Shown here piece by piece: positions 20,588-32,222 of a DNA stretch of 64,000 nt (position 1 is the first letter of the stretch; each line of letters starts with the position of its first letter). A program made the position numbers and the translations under genes. This DNA is from Chromobotia macracanthus (taxonomy: Eukaryota; Chordata; Actinopteri; Cypriniformes; Botiidae): the NCBI GenBank assembly GCA_036877525.1, contig JAZGTH010000072.1, forward strand, positions 2,294,001 through 2,358,000, in the 5' to 3' direction. Under the pieces are notes generated by a model. That model was not told where the DNA came from. It saw nothing but the letters and a program-made list of their open reading frames with translations, and did no database searches.

Positions 20588-23500
20588 ATGGCACATGGTA
20601 AGTTTTACGTAATTTGTATGTCTTTCCTTTGTTATGGTCATTTTACGATTATTAATGTTCATTTCCCTGGTGATCATTTCCTTTGTTTAAAGAGTTTTTC
20701 TTATGAATTAAGTGAATGTTCTGCCTTGTTACCTGGTTAAATATGACGACAATTACACAATGAATCCTTTAAGGGCCAACACACACTCTCTCTCATGCAT
20801 TCACTCACTCACTCCCTGGGGATTCTTTCTCAGTTATTAATATTGTAATAGTAATAGATTGTATAGTATTGTATAGTAATTCAGTTTTTCAGACTGCCAG
20901 CTATCACACTGCATCACATTTCACTTGATTTGATTCCAAAACTGACCTGTCATTGTAATTGTTGTTTTAGTGGAGGGGGCGAAGGACCAGCAGTCTTGTG
21001 AGGTCATCATTCTGGTGCTGCTAGGAATGAAGTGTGAGAATAAGTGTGTGATAGGCAACATCATCCTCGAGAAAAATTATTTTGAAGTTGGACAGGAATT
21101 GTATGCAAGCAATGACACAGACGTATGTGGTCAATCTGTCTGCGTTATCAACACACCAGATATTTTTCATTATCCAATGCCAAATCCACAAAATCACATT
21201 ACAGAAGAGCTGAATCCATCATATTCAGGTCCACGTGCGTTTCTCCTGGTACTGCAGGAGAACAATCTCTCACAGGAAGAAATTAAGATGTTCAAGCAAC
21301 TGAAAGAGAGATATGGAGAGAAAATGGTGGAGAACACAATCGTTGTGCTGGTTAGCAGTACAGAGGAAAGTTCTGGAGAATCATATGACAGAGCTGATGA
21401 GAACCTCAAAAAAGTTCTGGATGAGTGTGGAAAGAGAATGTGTGTTCACAACAAGAATCAAGGCATGAAGAATACTGAGCTGGTCAAACATATAATGAAC
21501 ATGCGGGATAAAACACAGAAGCAGGTTCATAAAGCAAACAACTGGGCATCTGGTGGAGAGCAGTAAGACATATGACACATATGACAGTTGTAAATAAGAT
21601 AAAACATCATACACCCATGTTGTTTATTAGTAGCCAAAACATTTCTAATTTCGTGTTGTGAAATTCAAGTTACAAATTTGTGTCTCTTTCTTTCTTTTAT
21701 AAACGTATAACTGAACTAATAATTTTATTTACTTCTGTAGCATTTATAAGGAGGCTGATGACATTGGACTGAAGAACGACAAACTTACAAGCAAAGGTAT
21801 ATCTTACAGATTTTGCCCATTCTCTAAAAGAATGTAACATAAACAACTTGTTGATTATTCTTACCTGCCGATTAAGTCAGCCTATCCTAGTTTAACTAAC
21901 CTGAGCACTCACTCTTCTATACAACATTGAAGGTAAGGCTAACCCTAAGCAACTCAACCAGTGTTTTGGCTGCTGTTTTCTGTCACAATGTTATTTGATA
22001 TGTTGTTACTCATGCAACCACACAGGTGTGTTTATTCCCGGTGAATGTGTTACAATTCAGGAAAATGTAAAAATGTTACATTCTTCATTAAACCTGTCAT
22101 TTTTTGTAGTCAAACTTTTTAGCAGTAAGCCAGCTATTTCTCGAGCTGTCAACTACAATGCTGTAAACTGCACGCAAATGTTGCAGTTCAGCTGAATTAC
22201 AGGGGAATTGTTAGTGCAACAAAAATACTAGATGATAAATGGTGGTCAAATGACAAGTACTGCAACAATGTGCTAAATGTTCTTTTATTTATAATTATTT
22301 TAGAAACTTGACAGAAACAAGACGTTTACAGGATTTTTGTAGGTTTAATGGTATAAAAACTTATATTCATTATTTTACTTATATCCATAAACTTATGTCC
22401 ATTATTTTATCACAGGAGAAAATGAGCAGTCATCTACAGACGACTACATCCCAGTGGTGTTACTGGGGAAGGACAACACTGACAAATGTCTGATAGGAAA
22501 CACCATTCTTGGCAACAAGCAATTTCAGCCGGAAAATGTCACTTGTGAGATAAAAATGGGAAAAGTAGAAGGTCAGAGTGTCCATATAATCAAAACTCCA
22601 GACCTTTTCCAGTCAGAAGCAGACAGTATGGAGGTGATGAAGCCATCATTCCAGGAATCTCGTATATTCCTCTTGTTACTACATGGAGAAATAATGTCAC
22701 AGGAAGAGATCGAGATGGTAACCCAGCTGAAGGAGAGGTTTGGAGAGAAAATGGTAGAAAACACAATTCTGTTGGTTAAAGAAAGTGACAAACATTTATC
22801 CTCACTATCAAAGCACAAACTGAGGAGGAGCTTCAAAAATGGCACCTATAAACAGCTTCTAGAAGAGTGTGGAAACAGAGTTTGTCATTACAATAAAGAC
22901 ATAAACAATAATGAACTGGTCCCTGACCTGATGAAACACACAGAGGAAATCATGAAGAGTCATGCCTTTAAATGTGGCACAGAAAGGTAGGAGATATGCA
23001 GCTATGAGCAGGAATTTAATTAATATACATATATAACTACACCAGTCACTCTTTTGTTTCCTGTAGGACATATGATAGTATTTCACCTGAAAAGAATTTT
23101 GTGGAGCCAATGCCAACACCAAACAATTTAGGTAATAAAAACATTTAAATTAATTTACATAATACGTTTTAATTTTTAGGAACATAGACTTCTGGTGTCA
23201 CAAAAGTAATTGTGATTACTTTAATTGGAAGGTTAAAGACACAGCATTGTAATTAATGCAGCAGAGGTGCCTGAGAAAACATTAGCCTTTAGGGTCAAAA
23301 AAGTTAGGAACTTTATAAGAACTTTATTTTTTAAGAACTTTGTTGTAATTAATGTTACACATGATCAGTTAATCAGGAGCATCAGCCTGCAGCCATGACT
23401 GTCAGAGAAACCACCTGCATCACCATTGTGCTGCTGGGACAGACAGGAAGTGGGAAGAGCGCTACAGGAAACACCATCCTCGGAAAGCAACGTTTTGAAT

Positions 23501-24042
23501 CTCATGCCAGTTCTGTGCCAGTAACCAAAGTGTGCCAGACAGAAGAAGAAACCATTAGTGGAATAAAGATCAGGGTTATAGACACCCCAGATTTCTTTAA
23601 TGAAGATCTTACGAACCAAGCAGAGCAGATTCAAACGTGCAAAGAGCTCATTCAGCACAAGCCTGTTGTGTATTTACTCGTGATGGAGCTCGGCCGTTTC
23701 ACAGATGGAGAGAGAGAGGTTCTGCCACACCTGAAGAAAGAGTTTGGTGAGGATGTGACTGCAAACATGGTGATTCTTTTCACTGGTAAAGAGAAACTGC
23801 AGAATAAAACTTTAAATGATTATATCAATGAAACAGATCAAGAACTTCGGCAGCTGATTCAAACCTGCAACTCAAGGTGTCATGCATTTAACAACAACAA
23901 GAAAAGCAGTAAACAGGTGAAGAAACTTTTAGAGATCATTTGGAAAATGCAGACAGACAGGAACAATCCTACAGCAAAATCCAACCCTGATAACAATAAA
24001 CAAAACAAGGTTAAGAAAACCTCAAAATGCAGAACTTCGTAG
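20588..24042 (+). CDS. GIMAP gene C, three AIG1 domains (GIMAP8-like)
   Basis: Six coding exons, 20588-20597, 20971-21562, 21741-21796, 22416-22986, 23067-23131 and 23393-24042, all GT-AG and in phase, give 647 residues. The first exon is 10 nt (Met-Ala-His plus one base), as in gene A. Domain 1 (about 14-200) has P-loop GMKCENKCVIGN and a NTPDIF switch. Domain 2 (about 220-410) has GKDNTDKCLIGN and KTPDLF. Both lack the internal P-loop glycines and have Cys for Ser, so they look catalytically dead. Domain 3 (432-647) is canonical: GQTGSGKSATGN from residue 447, DTPDFF, FTGKEKL, CHAFNNN, then a basic Lys-rich tail. Short linker exons join the domains. The three-domain order is that of GIMAP8. 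It is a likely cytosolic or membrane-associated immune GTPase; function is inferred from family. Confidence 0.88.
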
Positions 24043-24564
24043 ACAAAAATGTGTGTGGGTCAACTTCAAGCCATGTCTAATTACAGAACCCTTTCCCACC
24101 TATTTTACACCTTACACATAACATAAAATAATCACAAAATATTATGGTAAATGTACATATGCATTTTAGGTATGTTGGTAGATGAAGATTCATTATACAG
24201 GTGACTTAATCACTAAACAGAGTTGTATCTCTTTATTGCAAACTTTGGTAATTAGTAATAAATAAGCAATTGTGATTAAACTGAAATACAATACTGGAAT
24301 GAAATGAACGCAATGATAATAAAAAATGAACAAAAATATCATTCTTTACTTTTCTCATACGTGATGTAAAGTAATAGATGTTGGATGGGTATTGCTGGTC
24401 AGTCTTTCATACCTATTCAGCGACGCTTTTGATTAAACCTGCAATCTAAAAAAAAATGAAAGATTAAAGAAATTTTCCTTACGCTGCTTTAAAGGTTAAA
24501 ATCTGTGATCATGATGGAGCTACAAACGCTGCATCATCCCGGATGTGCTTTTTGTCCAAGAACG

Positions 24565-24699
24565 TGACGTAAGCACAGGCGAATGACGTCACCTGACATT
24601 TACCCGACAGCTCCAGTTATAAAGCTTTATTATAGGAGTACCGTTGCGAATAAAAAGGAAATGACGTCACAGAACTGCAGGAGGTATTACTCTATAAAG
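24565..24699 (+). promoter_or_regulatory. promoter-like segment with CRE palindromes and TATA box
   Basis: TGACGTAA at 24565-24572, TGACGTCA at 24584-24591 and again at 24662-24669, then TATAAAG at 24693-24699 within 135 bp. An AATAAA follows at ~24906. It could be the promoter of an unrecognised transcript or the U3/R part of a solo LTR; neither is proven. Confidence 0.45.
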
Positions 24700-25317
24700 A
24701 ACGCATAAACTCCGCCCTCCTCTCCTGGCGCAGCTGGCATGCACCACACGTTTTATGTTAATTTCATGTTTTGCCAGCATATTACCTTTTGCCAGGAATT
24801 TTACCATTTTTACCAGATTACAGAGACCAACATTGTTTTCTATGAAATAGTTCTTTTATTTGCAAGTATTACGAGTGTTGATCAAGTACAGCTGCCACTA
24901 TTTAAAATAAAACACATCATATCTGAAGTCTGGACTCCTGCTTATTATATTGCATATAATGCTCAATAATAGAAAATGTCTGGTTTCCTCTAAAGTATTT
25001 TTTTTATTATTTTCCTCTAAAATAACTTGAGAAACGTTTAAAGAAAAAACCTAAATAAAATAACTGTCCAGATACGAACTCTTTGGCACACTCTGGTGGC
25101 AATACTTGGAATGTCAACTAATAAAATGGGTACATTTTCCAAACAGAACAACCATAAAGTTTTTAAACATATTTTTTTATTTTTCAGAATAAACTAAACA
25201 TTTGTTAACACTAAATCTAAGTGAAACATTTTTCAAATATTTGATGCATATAAGTACATTATACATATTAACCATAACATGAACTCATAATCAAGTATTT
25301 CTGTAACCTTTACTAGA

Positions 25318-25372
25318 ACACGGTGCTAGCAACACAAAGGTCATGGGTTCAGTTCCCAGAGAGTGCACATAA
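25318..25372 (+). repeat. tRNA-derived SINE fragment
   Basis: cggtgctagcaacacaaagg followed by the B-box-like ggttcagttccc and gagtgcacat. The same layout occurs at 28169 and 49983. It is truncated on both sides. Confidence 0.55.
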
Positions 25373-26181
25373 AACAGATTGACAAAACAGGGTGAATTTA
25401 ATTGGTTAAATTTAATTCGCCAAAGTTAATTGGTTTAGATAAAATGTATAGTTTATTTTAACCTTTATCAATAACCACAACCAACAACCTTTATATGTTT
25501 ATATAGTTTATATACTGTACTGATTCCAGAGCTTGCATGAAGTATGCATGAATCAAATGTCATTAAATGCAATTACATTAGTGTAAACATCACATGGCTG
25601 AAAGAATCAAAAACCACATAAAATTAAAAAAAAAAAACTAACCACATAAACCTAAAAGTGCAAAAACTACAGTGCTTTCAGAAAAAAACAGATATTTTTT
25701 CTTTTCTTAAACTCTTAAAAAGTATAAATATTTTGTTCTACCACTATATACATAATTTATAATTTAAACCATTTATAATGTGAAAATGAAACCACCATGT
25801 TCAAGAGGAGGGTGGTAAGAAAACAAGTTAGTGAAGGTATGAAAAGACTGACAACATTTTGCCTGTGAGTACAAGGAAGTGTATTATAATAAACTGAAGA
25901 AAAACAACCAAACCCAGATACCTGAAAAATCAGATCATTAAACCTGAAGGTCATTTTAAACCATAGAAAACTGAGGACCATGGCCATCATCATCCTCTCA
26001 CCATCCTCCAGTTCAAACATGCTCTGGATTTTTTAGTTTCTTGCAGCAGCAGGAACATGAATGTTTTCACATTAAAAAACACGAATGGACATCACATATT
26101 AATCCCCCCTTTACATTATTTTGGCCAAAAATACAAGGGGTAAAATGCTGCTCCAACCTAAATAACACTTTATTACAACAT

Positions 26182-27174
26182 TTATTCATCAAACCCCAAA
26201 ATCTGGAAATTTTGTCCAAGCAACATTTGTTGGAACAAAGGGATTCTATAATTTAGGATCTCAGAGAAGCTAAAGTCATATTCCAGAAGCTCTGCCATCT
26301 CTCTCTTTGTCCTCTGTTGTTGAATTTGTTCTTCTGCTTCTTCATACATTTCCTGAGTAAAACAACCTCCCCCATTGGCTGCCACCATCTCATCAATTTT
26401 CTTAATTAATCTTGTCACCTGAGCTCGATTTGTCATGTCAGTGTTATTAAAAACAACATATCTACTTCCACAGCTCTGGATTACTCTACGAAGTTTATCA
26501 TGTCCACTTTGGACATAGTTTTGTATTGTCTGACCTCGGAGTTGATCTCCATGAGTGAAGACCACAATCATGTATTTCGAAGCTTCTTCTCCAAAGAGCT
26601 CTTGCAGGGCTCTGACAGAATTTTGCTCCTCAGTTGTGAAACGGCCAGTCTGTATCACCAGCAGGAAGACGTGAGGACCTGGTGCTGACACCTGAATGCA
26701 TCTCACGATTTCTCTTTTGATGCGCTCCCTCGAGTTCACATCAGTGTCCAAGATTCCAGGTGTGTCAATGACATAAATGTCTCTTTGGTCATAAACCTTT
26801 TCTTTTTTACATTTATGAGTAACAGAGTTTGCAGAAGGTTCTGATTTAAAAGCTTCTCTACCCAGAATAGTGTTTCCCACTGCACTTTTTCCAACTCCAG
26901 TTTTTCCAATCAGTACTATGCGCAGCGGTGTGTCTATTATACCAAACACAGAAAATTTAAAAATCAAACATTTTCAAGTAAATCAAAATAATTCAAGTAA
27001 TGTTTAAAAATAATGTTAGAAACAATTAAAACAGATTGTAAAACCGAATTAAGTCATAGGCAATTACCCGTTTATCAGAAACTGGTTTAAACAAAAACTG
27101 CAAAGCAATGAAGTCAGCTTACTCTGTTTGTTCGCAGAGGAACAACAGCAGAGACAATTCAGACCCCAAGACAT
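26182..27174 (-). CDS. GIMAP gene D, single AIG1 GTPase with Cys-rich N-terminus
   Basis: Two coding exons, 27174-27123 (52 nt) and 26933-26182 (752 nt), join in phase to give 267 residues, the same exon sizes as gene B. Exon 1 encodes MSWGLNCLCCCSSANKQ, diverged from gene B but keeping a Cys cluster (residues 7, 9-11). Exon 2 is almost identical to that of gene B: GKTGVGKSAVGN, DTPGIL, VFTHGDQL, YVVFNNTD. Only the last ~10 residues differ (LLGQNFQILGFDE against LLGHYYQNFALDD). High identity in the GTPase exon with a diverged first exon suggests recent duplication or gene conversion limited to exon 2. It is convergent with gene C, as gene B is with gene A. Confidence 0.9.
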
Positions 27175-27304
27175 TCTTCTCTCCGCAACAGGTCAGCTCA
27201 ACCGTAACTGAATGAACTTATTGAATGTTTAACTGCATTACTGTACCTGCTTTTATTTCTGTAATCCACACCTCTGTTCTATGTTTTTTTTATGTACAAA
27301 CAAG

Positions 27305-27315
27305 CTTTCACTTTC
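27305..27315 (-). promoter_or_regulatory. interferon-response-like element of GIMAP gene D
   Basis: The minus strand reads GAAAGTGAAAG, the IRF core, 131 bp before the start codon. The aligned position in gene B (about 18063-18075) is cttttgctttta, which breaks the core. Confidence 0.5.
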
Positions 27316-27502
27316 ACATTACCTTACATAGGTAGGCAGATATAATTATAAATGTTTCTTCTAACAACTGTAGTGAACAAACTGGAAATTCAGTTAAAGT
27401 AAATGTGACTAAGGCTGCCAGTTAACAATTTTAGGTTGTATAAACATTTCCCTAACGTTTCTGTTAGAAATGTTATTTTTAATTCTGTCACGTTTCAAAT
27501 GT

Positions 27503-27509
27503 TATATAT

Positions 27510-27557
<48 letters not shown>

Positions 27558-27598
27558 TATATATATATACAGCTGACCTGTTGCGGATATATATATAT
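27503..27598. repeat. (TA)n/(CA)n microsatellite
   Basis: Interrupted TA dinucleotide tracts with a short CA part, leading into the hairpin that follows. Confidence 0.85.
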
Positions 27599-27672
27599 AA
27601 ACATAGTGTTAGTAGTTTTTTATTGGTACATATATATATATACACCAATAAAAAACTACTAACACTATGTTT
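27599..27672. repeat. perfect 29 bp inverted repeat with AT loop
   Basis: The arm at 27599-27627 (begins aaacatagtgttagtag, ends attggt) is the exact reverse complement of 27644-27672, separated by a 16 nt AT-rich spacer. It may be a foldback relic or a cruciform-forming repeat. Confidence 0.85.
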
Positions 27673-28168
27673 TTTTGATAACTTAGAGAACTTTTACAGA
27701 ATGTTAGCTTGGGCTCATGGGGTTTTCAAATGACAAGAAGGTGTGTAATAAGGTTAAGCATTGTGATGTTTAAAAATGTACATGTTGCATTAAACTTTTG
27801 GTTCAAAGTTTACTTGCAGTCACGCTGAGCTTTGAGCATGTGAAATTATCTGCAACACTGCAACAAAGTTGGCCACAGCATAATATGTCATAATTTTAAA
27901 TGTTAAAATTCACTTCATTTTTCTGTAATACTGCAAACCACTCAGCCATGTTTACATTCTCTCTTGAAATCTTTTCACTACATGAACCTTCAGGTCAGAA
28001 TTCAAAATAATGTGACCGCATCTTTGAGCTCCAACAATATAAAACATGACCCAGTGCAAACCATTGTGTCATTCATCTATGAAAAATGTCTTCCTTCTGA
28101 GAAAGCAGACAGTGTCATGTAAGAAGAATGTGCTTGGCAGCAAGAAAACAGGAAGTGTACCCAGTGTA

Positions 28169-28275
28169 CTCCGTTGTAGAGCGTTGCGTTAATGGCGCAA
28201 ATGTTGTGGGTTTGATTCCCAGGGGAGCACACGTGCTTACAAAAAATGTATAAATTGAATGTACTGTAAGTACAG
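28169..28275 (+). repeat. tRNA-derived SINE
   Basis: ccgttgtagagcgttgcgtt, then gcgcaaatgttgtggg and the B-box-like gggtttgattccc, then a tail with aatgtactgtaagt. It resembles the copy at 49983-50094. It is not a functional tRNA gene: no acceptor stem closes. Confidence 0.65.
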
Positions 28276-29551
28276 TACAATGTTAACTTGAATGTACTGC
28301 AAGTAGAGTACAATGTTGCATTGTAAATGTAACATTCTGATACCTGTTGTTGTTTTATGAATGTCATTGTTTACCCTGAATGTTGTGTAGTACAACACAG
28401 ACCAGCAGCTCGTTCAGGCTGTTGTATGCTGGGATTTGCTGGTCTGGGGCTGATCTAACTGCTGGACCAGCAGAGCCATGCTGTTCACCAGCGAAACTGA
28501 GTTAATGAAGCTGGTAGACCTCAGTCCTGTTGGTTATGTTAGTAAAAAATATCTGGTACAGACATCAGCACTCAAAACACAACATATGTAGGTGATCACA
28601 AGGATCAGTCTTTCTTCAAATGCATTTTTTTCTGTGCCTCCCATGTAATAATCATTATAAAAATTGTCTGATGATCATAACTGATTAACAAAGTCATCAG
28701 CAAACAATGTGAAAGTTTTAATTTTGAACTTTGGAATATTGCCATACGAGTATCTTAAAGATGAGAGCACGCTACATTTATCTTTAAATGTTGTTCCATA
28801 GAGTTCACACTGGGGAGAGTTAAAATTAATATTGAGAAAGAATAGTTATTAATAAAGATACTAATCGACCCACATACGGCTCAGAGGGTGATGAATCCCA
28901 AGTGCAGTGTTTACTATAAAGACAACAATTACAGAAAAGTCTGAACCTCGGATCAAAATTCAATTCAAAAGATAAAAACACTGGCTGAGTAAAACAGCAG
29001 GAAGACAGATGAGAGCGATGATCCTCATTGACCTACATGAAAAGCTGATAACAATAAAGACAGAAACGAATGCACAACCCTTACAAAGTCAAATGCTTTT
29101 AAGCACAAGCAATTCTCTACAAATGTTAAAACAAAAACAAGATGATTTATTTACACGTATTCCTTCAGCAGCCAATTTTTTACCAAAGAAACTTAAAAAT
29201 AAGGATACTTCACAAGCAATTTATCGTACATGAAAATAATAAAGCTAAATTTAGAGAACAAGCGATTGGAACCCAATATTTTGGGTTCAATGGCTATAAT
29301 AACACAACTCCATTGAAAGATGTACGTTACCTTTCAGTGTTGCTCATGAAATTCAACAAAGTTACCTAAGCCTAACCTAATGAATAATTATACTTTCTTC
29401 AAACTATTTGGATGGACACAAAAACATCTAGTTCCTTCTTCAGAAAGATTTTCTCGCTTTCCAAGTTATTTCAATGTGTTAAATGAATTTTTTAAAAACA
29501 CAAGGAGCTGATGACTGCTCCAACCTAAGCAGTATTTCATAACATTGTTAT

Positions 29552-30328
29552 TCATGACATTTGACTAACATACCCAAAATGTTGATAAATCTGTCCATGC
29601 AATATTTGTTGGAACAAAGTGATTCTACCATCCAGGTTCTCAATGAAGCTAAATTCATACTCCAGAAGCTCTGCAATCTCTCTCTCTATGTTGTGTTGTT
29701 GAATTTGCTCTTCTGCTTCTTAATACATTTCCTGAGTAAAACAACCTCCCCCATTGGCTGCCACCATCTCATCAATTTTCTTAATTAATCTTGTCACCTG
29801 AGCTCGATTTGTCATATCATTATTATTAAAAACAACATATCTACTTCCACAGCTCTGGATTACTCTATGAAGTCCTTCATGTCCACTTTGGACATAGTTT
29901 TGTATTGTCTGACCTCGGAGTTGATCTCCATGAGTGAAGACCACAATCATGTATTTCGAAGCTTCTTCTCCAAAGAGCTCTTGCAGGGCTCTGACAGAAT
30001 TTTGCTCCTCAGTTGTGAAACGGCCAGTCTGTATCACCAGCAGGAAGACGTGAGGACCTGGTGCTGACACCTGAATGCATCTCACGATTTCTCTTTTGAT
30101 GCGCTCCCTCGAGTTCACATCAGTGTCCAAGATTCCAGGTGTGTCAATGACATAAATGTCTCTTTGGTCATAAACCTTTTCTTTTTTACATTTATGAGTA
30201 ACAGAGTTTGCAGAAGGTTCTGATTTGAAAGCTTTTCTTCCAAGAATAGTGTTTCCCACTGCACTTTTTCCAACTCCAGTTTTTCCAATCAGTACTATGC
30301 GTTCGAGGTCAACATGAAACATATCCAC
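29552..30328 (-). pseudogene. truncated single-domain GIMAP copy
   Basis: A third copy of the exon-2 GTPase of genes B and D: P-loop GKTGVGKSAVGN, DTPGIL and FTHGDQL are all intact. A Glu codon after EMY (at 29720-29722) has become TAA. Beyond the stop the old frame stays open to a TGA at 29552-29554. At the 5' side, similarity ends at about 30301: the splice acceptor and the Cys-rich first exon are missing and replaced by unrelated bases that happen to supply a Met (30328). A 202-residue protein could be made, lacking the C-terminal helix. Pseudogene is the likelier reading. Confidence 0.8.
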
Positions 30329-32106
30329 TAACAGTGATGTTTCATAACAGTTACTATGACAACCAGAACTACAAACACCTCATAATGACTTTATATAAAC
30401 CGTCTAGAGATAAAATCACCCAAAATGTGTGAGCAAGGCTTCATAATGTACTTTCTACAATTGATCTGAAGTGTCAGAATGTCTGCAATGATTTTCAAAA
30501 GCTAATTAAGCTATGTAAGATAATTAATCTTTGTTCCCTAAATGATGTCTTATGGGAACTGATTCAATCATTTTTGCTATCTGATCGGATGACGATGCTT
30601 TTGGGAAACAGAGGCCTTGTAATTTGATAGTATTTTTTATAGTTATATTAAATTCAAAGAAATCCACAGGGCGATCTATCAGCGACATTATCAGTTCATG
30701 TTCTCTGGCACATTTTCTTTTAGGTTCTAGCTTTTGTGGAGCTAGAACCCATAAATCACTTATCACTTAGTTAAACTGATGATAGTAAACTTTGAATCTG
30801 TTATGATGATCTATCTGATAGAGATGTGGGACATTATTATATCTTAAAAAATGTTTTTAAACAGGTATAAAGTATGTATATACACAAACTCTATAGTGTA
30901 TTGTCTGTGTGCAACCTGAAAGTGATGCATTAAATGACAAAAACAGGCTTCAAATTTGCTAATGTTCTTCACACGAATTAATTTTTATCGTGACAATATA
31001 AAATGAAACACTGTCCAATCATACTCCATAGTTGACAGTAATATACTATATATTAGTTCACTATTTAGTAATAAAGATGGACTGGATGTGTTGTATGTAC
31101 TATATGAACTGAGGGTGATAATGCGTTTGGAGTTTGAAGTTTACTTGAAACAAGTTACTGGAAACTGTAATCAAGAGATAAAATGAAAAGATACTGTCAC
31201 AATGTCTTACGCACACACACAATAAAACGCAAGCCTTACGATGGCTTACAGTAATCATGATCAAGTACAAGTGACATGTCAGTTTGAAACAAACACAGCT
31301 GGAAAATCTAAAGTTTCTGTGCCGAATTGTGCAAACCATCTTAGCCTTAGATGCTCTCTATCTCTTTCTCTGTCTAGTTCTTATGGATATAGGCTGTCTT
31401 AGTTTCTTCCTGTTTTCTTTAACGTAACCCTTGTCTGTGTGGTCCATACCATCTGTTGTGGCACTCCTTGTTCATATAAAAATCTCATTTATTACAGTTC
31501 ATGTCAAAGATGTCTGGAAATCTATCCTGCTCTTTCCTATTACACAGCACAGGTCTTTGTAAGAACATTTCCATAATGTTTTCATTAAGTAACAAAAACA
31601 TTAAAAATATATTATTTGTAAAATTTGAAGAACATTTAAATGTCGAGTTTTTTAGATGTTGTATTAACATTATTTCTTGGTTATAATAAGGTTATTCAAA
31701 TTTTTTGTAATGCTTTTAAAATGTTCCACTAACAACTTAAGAATAACGTGTTTGATATACATGTTATGTAATGTTAAAAATGTTCTTCTAATGTTACTGC
31801 AAGAATGTTTTTGATAACTTTGACAGAACTTTAAAAGTAGTTAGCCAATGTTCTGAGAACATTCCCTGTTAACTGGGACAGGAGCATATATAGACCTATT
31901 TGCACAAAGTTTTCTATTTTTTGACCCTTGAGGGACTGGAGACCATCACTATCACTTATTAGAAGCATTTTCTCCAAAGATCTTTTGCAAAGTGACAGAA
32001 TATACCTCATCAGAAGTGAAGAAAGGCCGGATTGAAAAGAAGTATGTGCAGTGACGGTCCTATCAACACAAGATGAGTATAATGTGGATTTTCCCTGTGC
32101 AAAAGA
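30329..32106. other. intergenic with GIMAP relic
   Basis: AT-rich. An 80-codon minus ORF (30524-30766) has plausible composition but no recognisable domain. A decayed GIMAP fragment lies at 31945-32036. No other feature was recognised. Confidence 0.5.
31945..32036 (-). pseudogene. decayed GIMAP fragment
   Basis: The minus strand reads RPFFTSDEVYSVTLQKIFGENASNK and then a stop. This lines up with the GRFTTEEQ...LQELFGEEASKYM segment of genes B and D. Only ~28 codons remain. Confidence 0.6.
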
Positions 32107-32117
32107 TTTTCACTTTC
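32107..32117 (+). promoter_or_regulatory. interferon-response element of broken GIMAP copy E
   Basis: ttttcactttc with the same surrounding block (tttcatttattcaggatctgt) as upstream of gene C. Reverse complement GAAAGTGAAAA. The promoter part of this copy thus remains. Confidence 0.55.
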
Positions 32118-32222
32118 ATTTATTCAGGATCTGTCTGTCAGGGGGCTGCAGAAATGAGTTATCATTTTGAATGAGCTTATCAATTACTTCTATTATTTTG
32201 TAAAACTAAAATTAGGATCAAC

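Larger units (their letters stand above)
24043..26181. other. intergenic between convergent GIMAP genes C and D
   Basis: Contains a promoter-like or LTR-like segment with CRE palindromes (24565-24910) and a SINE fragment (25318-25372). A 76-codon ORF at 24739-24969 follows the TATA box but resembles nothing I know. An 87-codon minus ORF at 25757-26020 is taken as chance. Confidence 0.5.
27316..29551. other. intergenic with AT repeats, hairpin and SINE
   Basis: Holds (TA)n/(CA)n tracts (27503-27600), a perfect 29 bp inverted repeat (27599-27672) and a SINE (28169-28275). The ORFs at 29009-29369 have no family features. Confidence 0.55.

Noticed and set aside
28169..28275. tRNA gene
   Set aside because: Has A- and B-box-like parts but no closing acceptor stem; similar copies at 25318 and 49983 with a SINE tail show it is a SINE.
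30524..30766. 80-codon minus-strand ORF as a small gene or transposase remnant
   Set aside because: Composition is protein-like but I cannot tie it to any family and see no start context, splice partner or terminal repeats.
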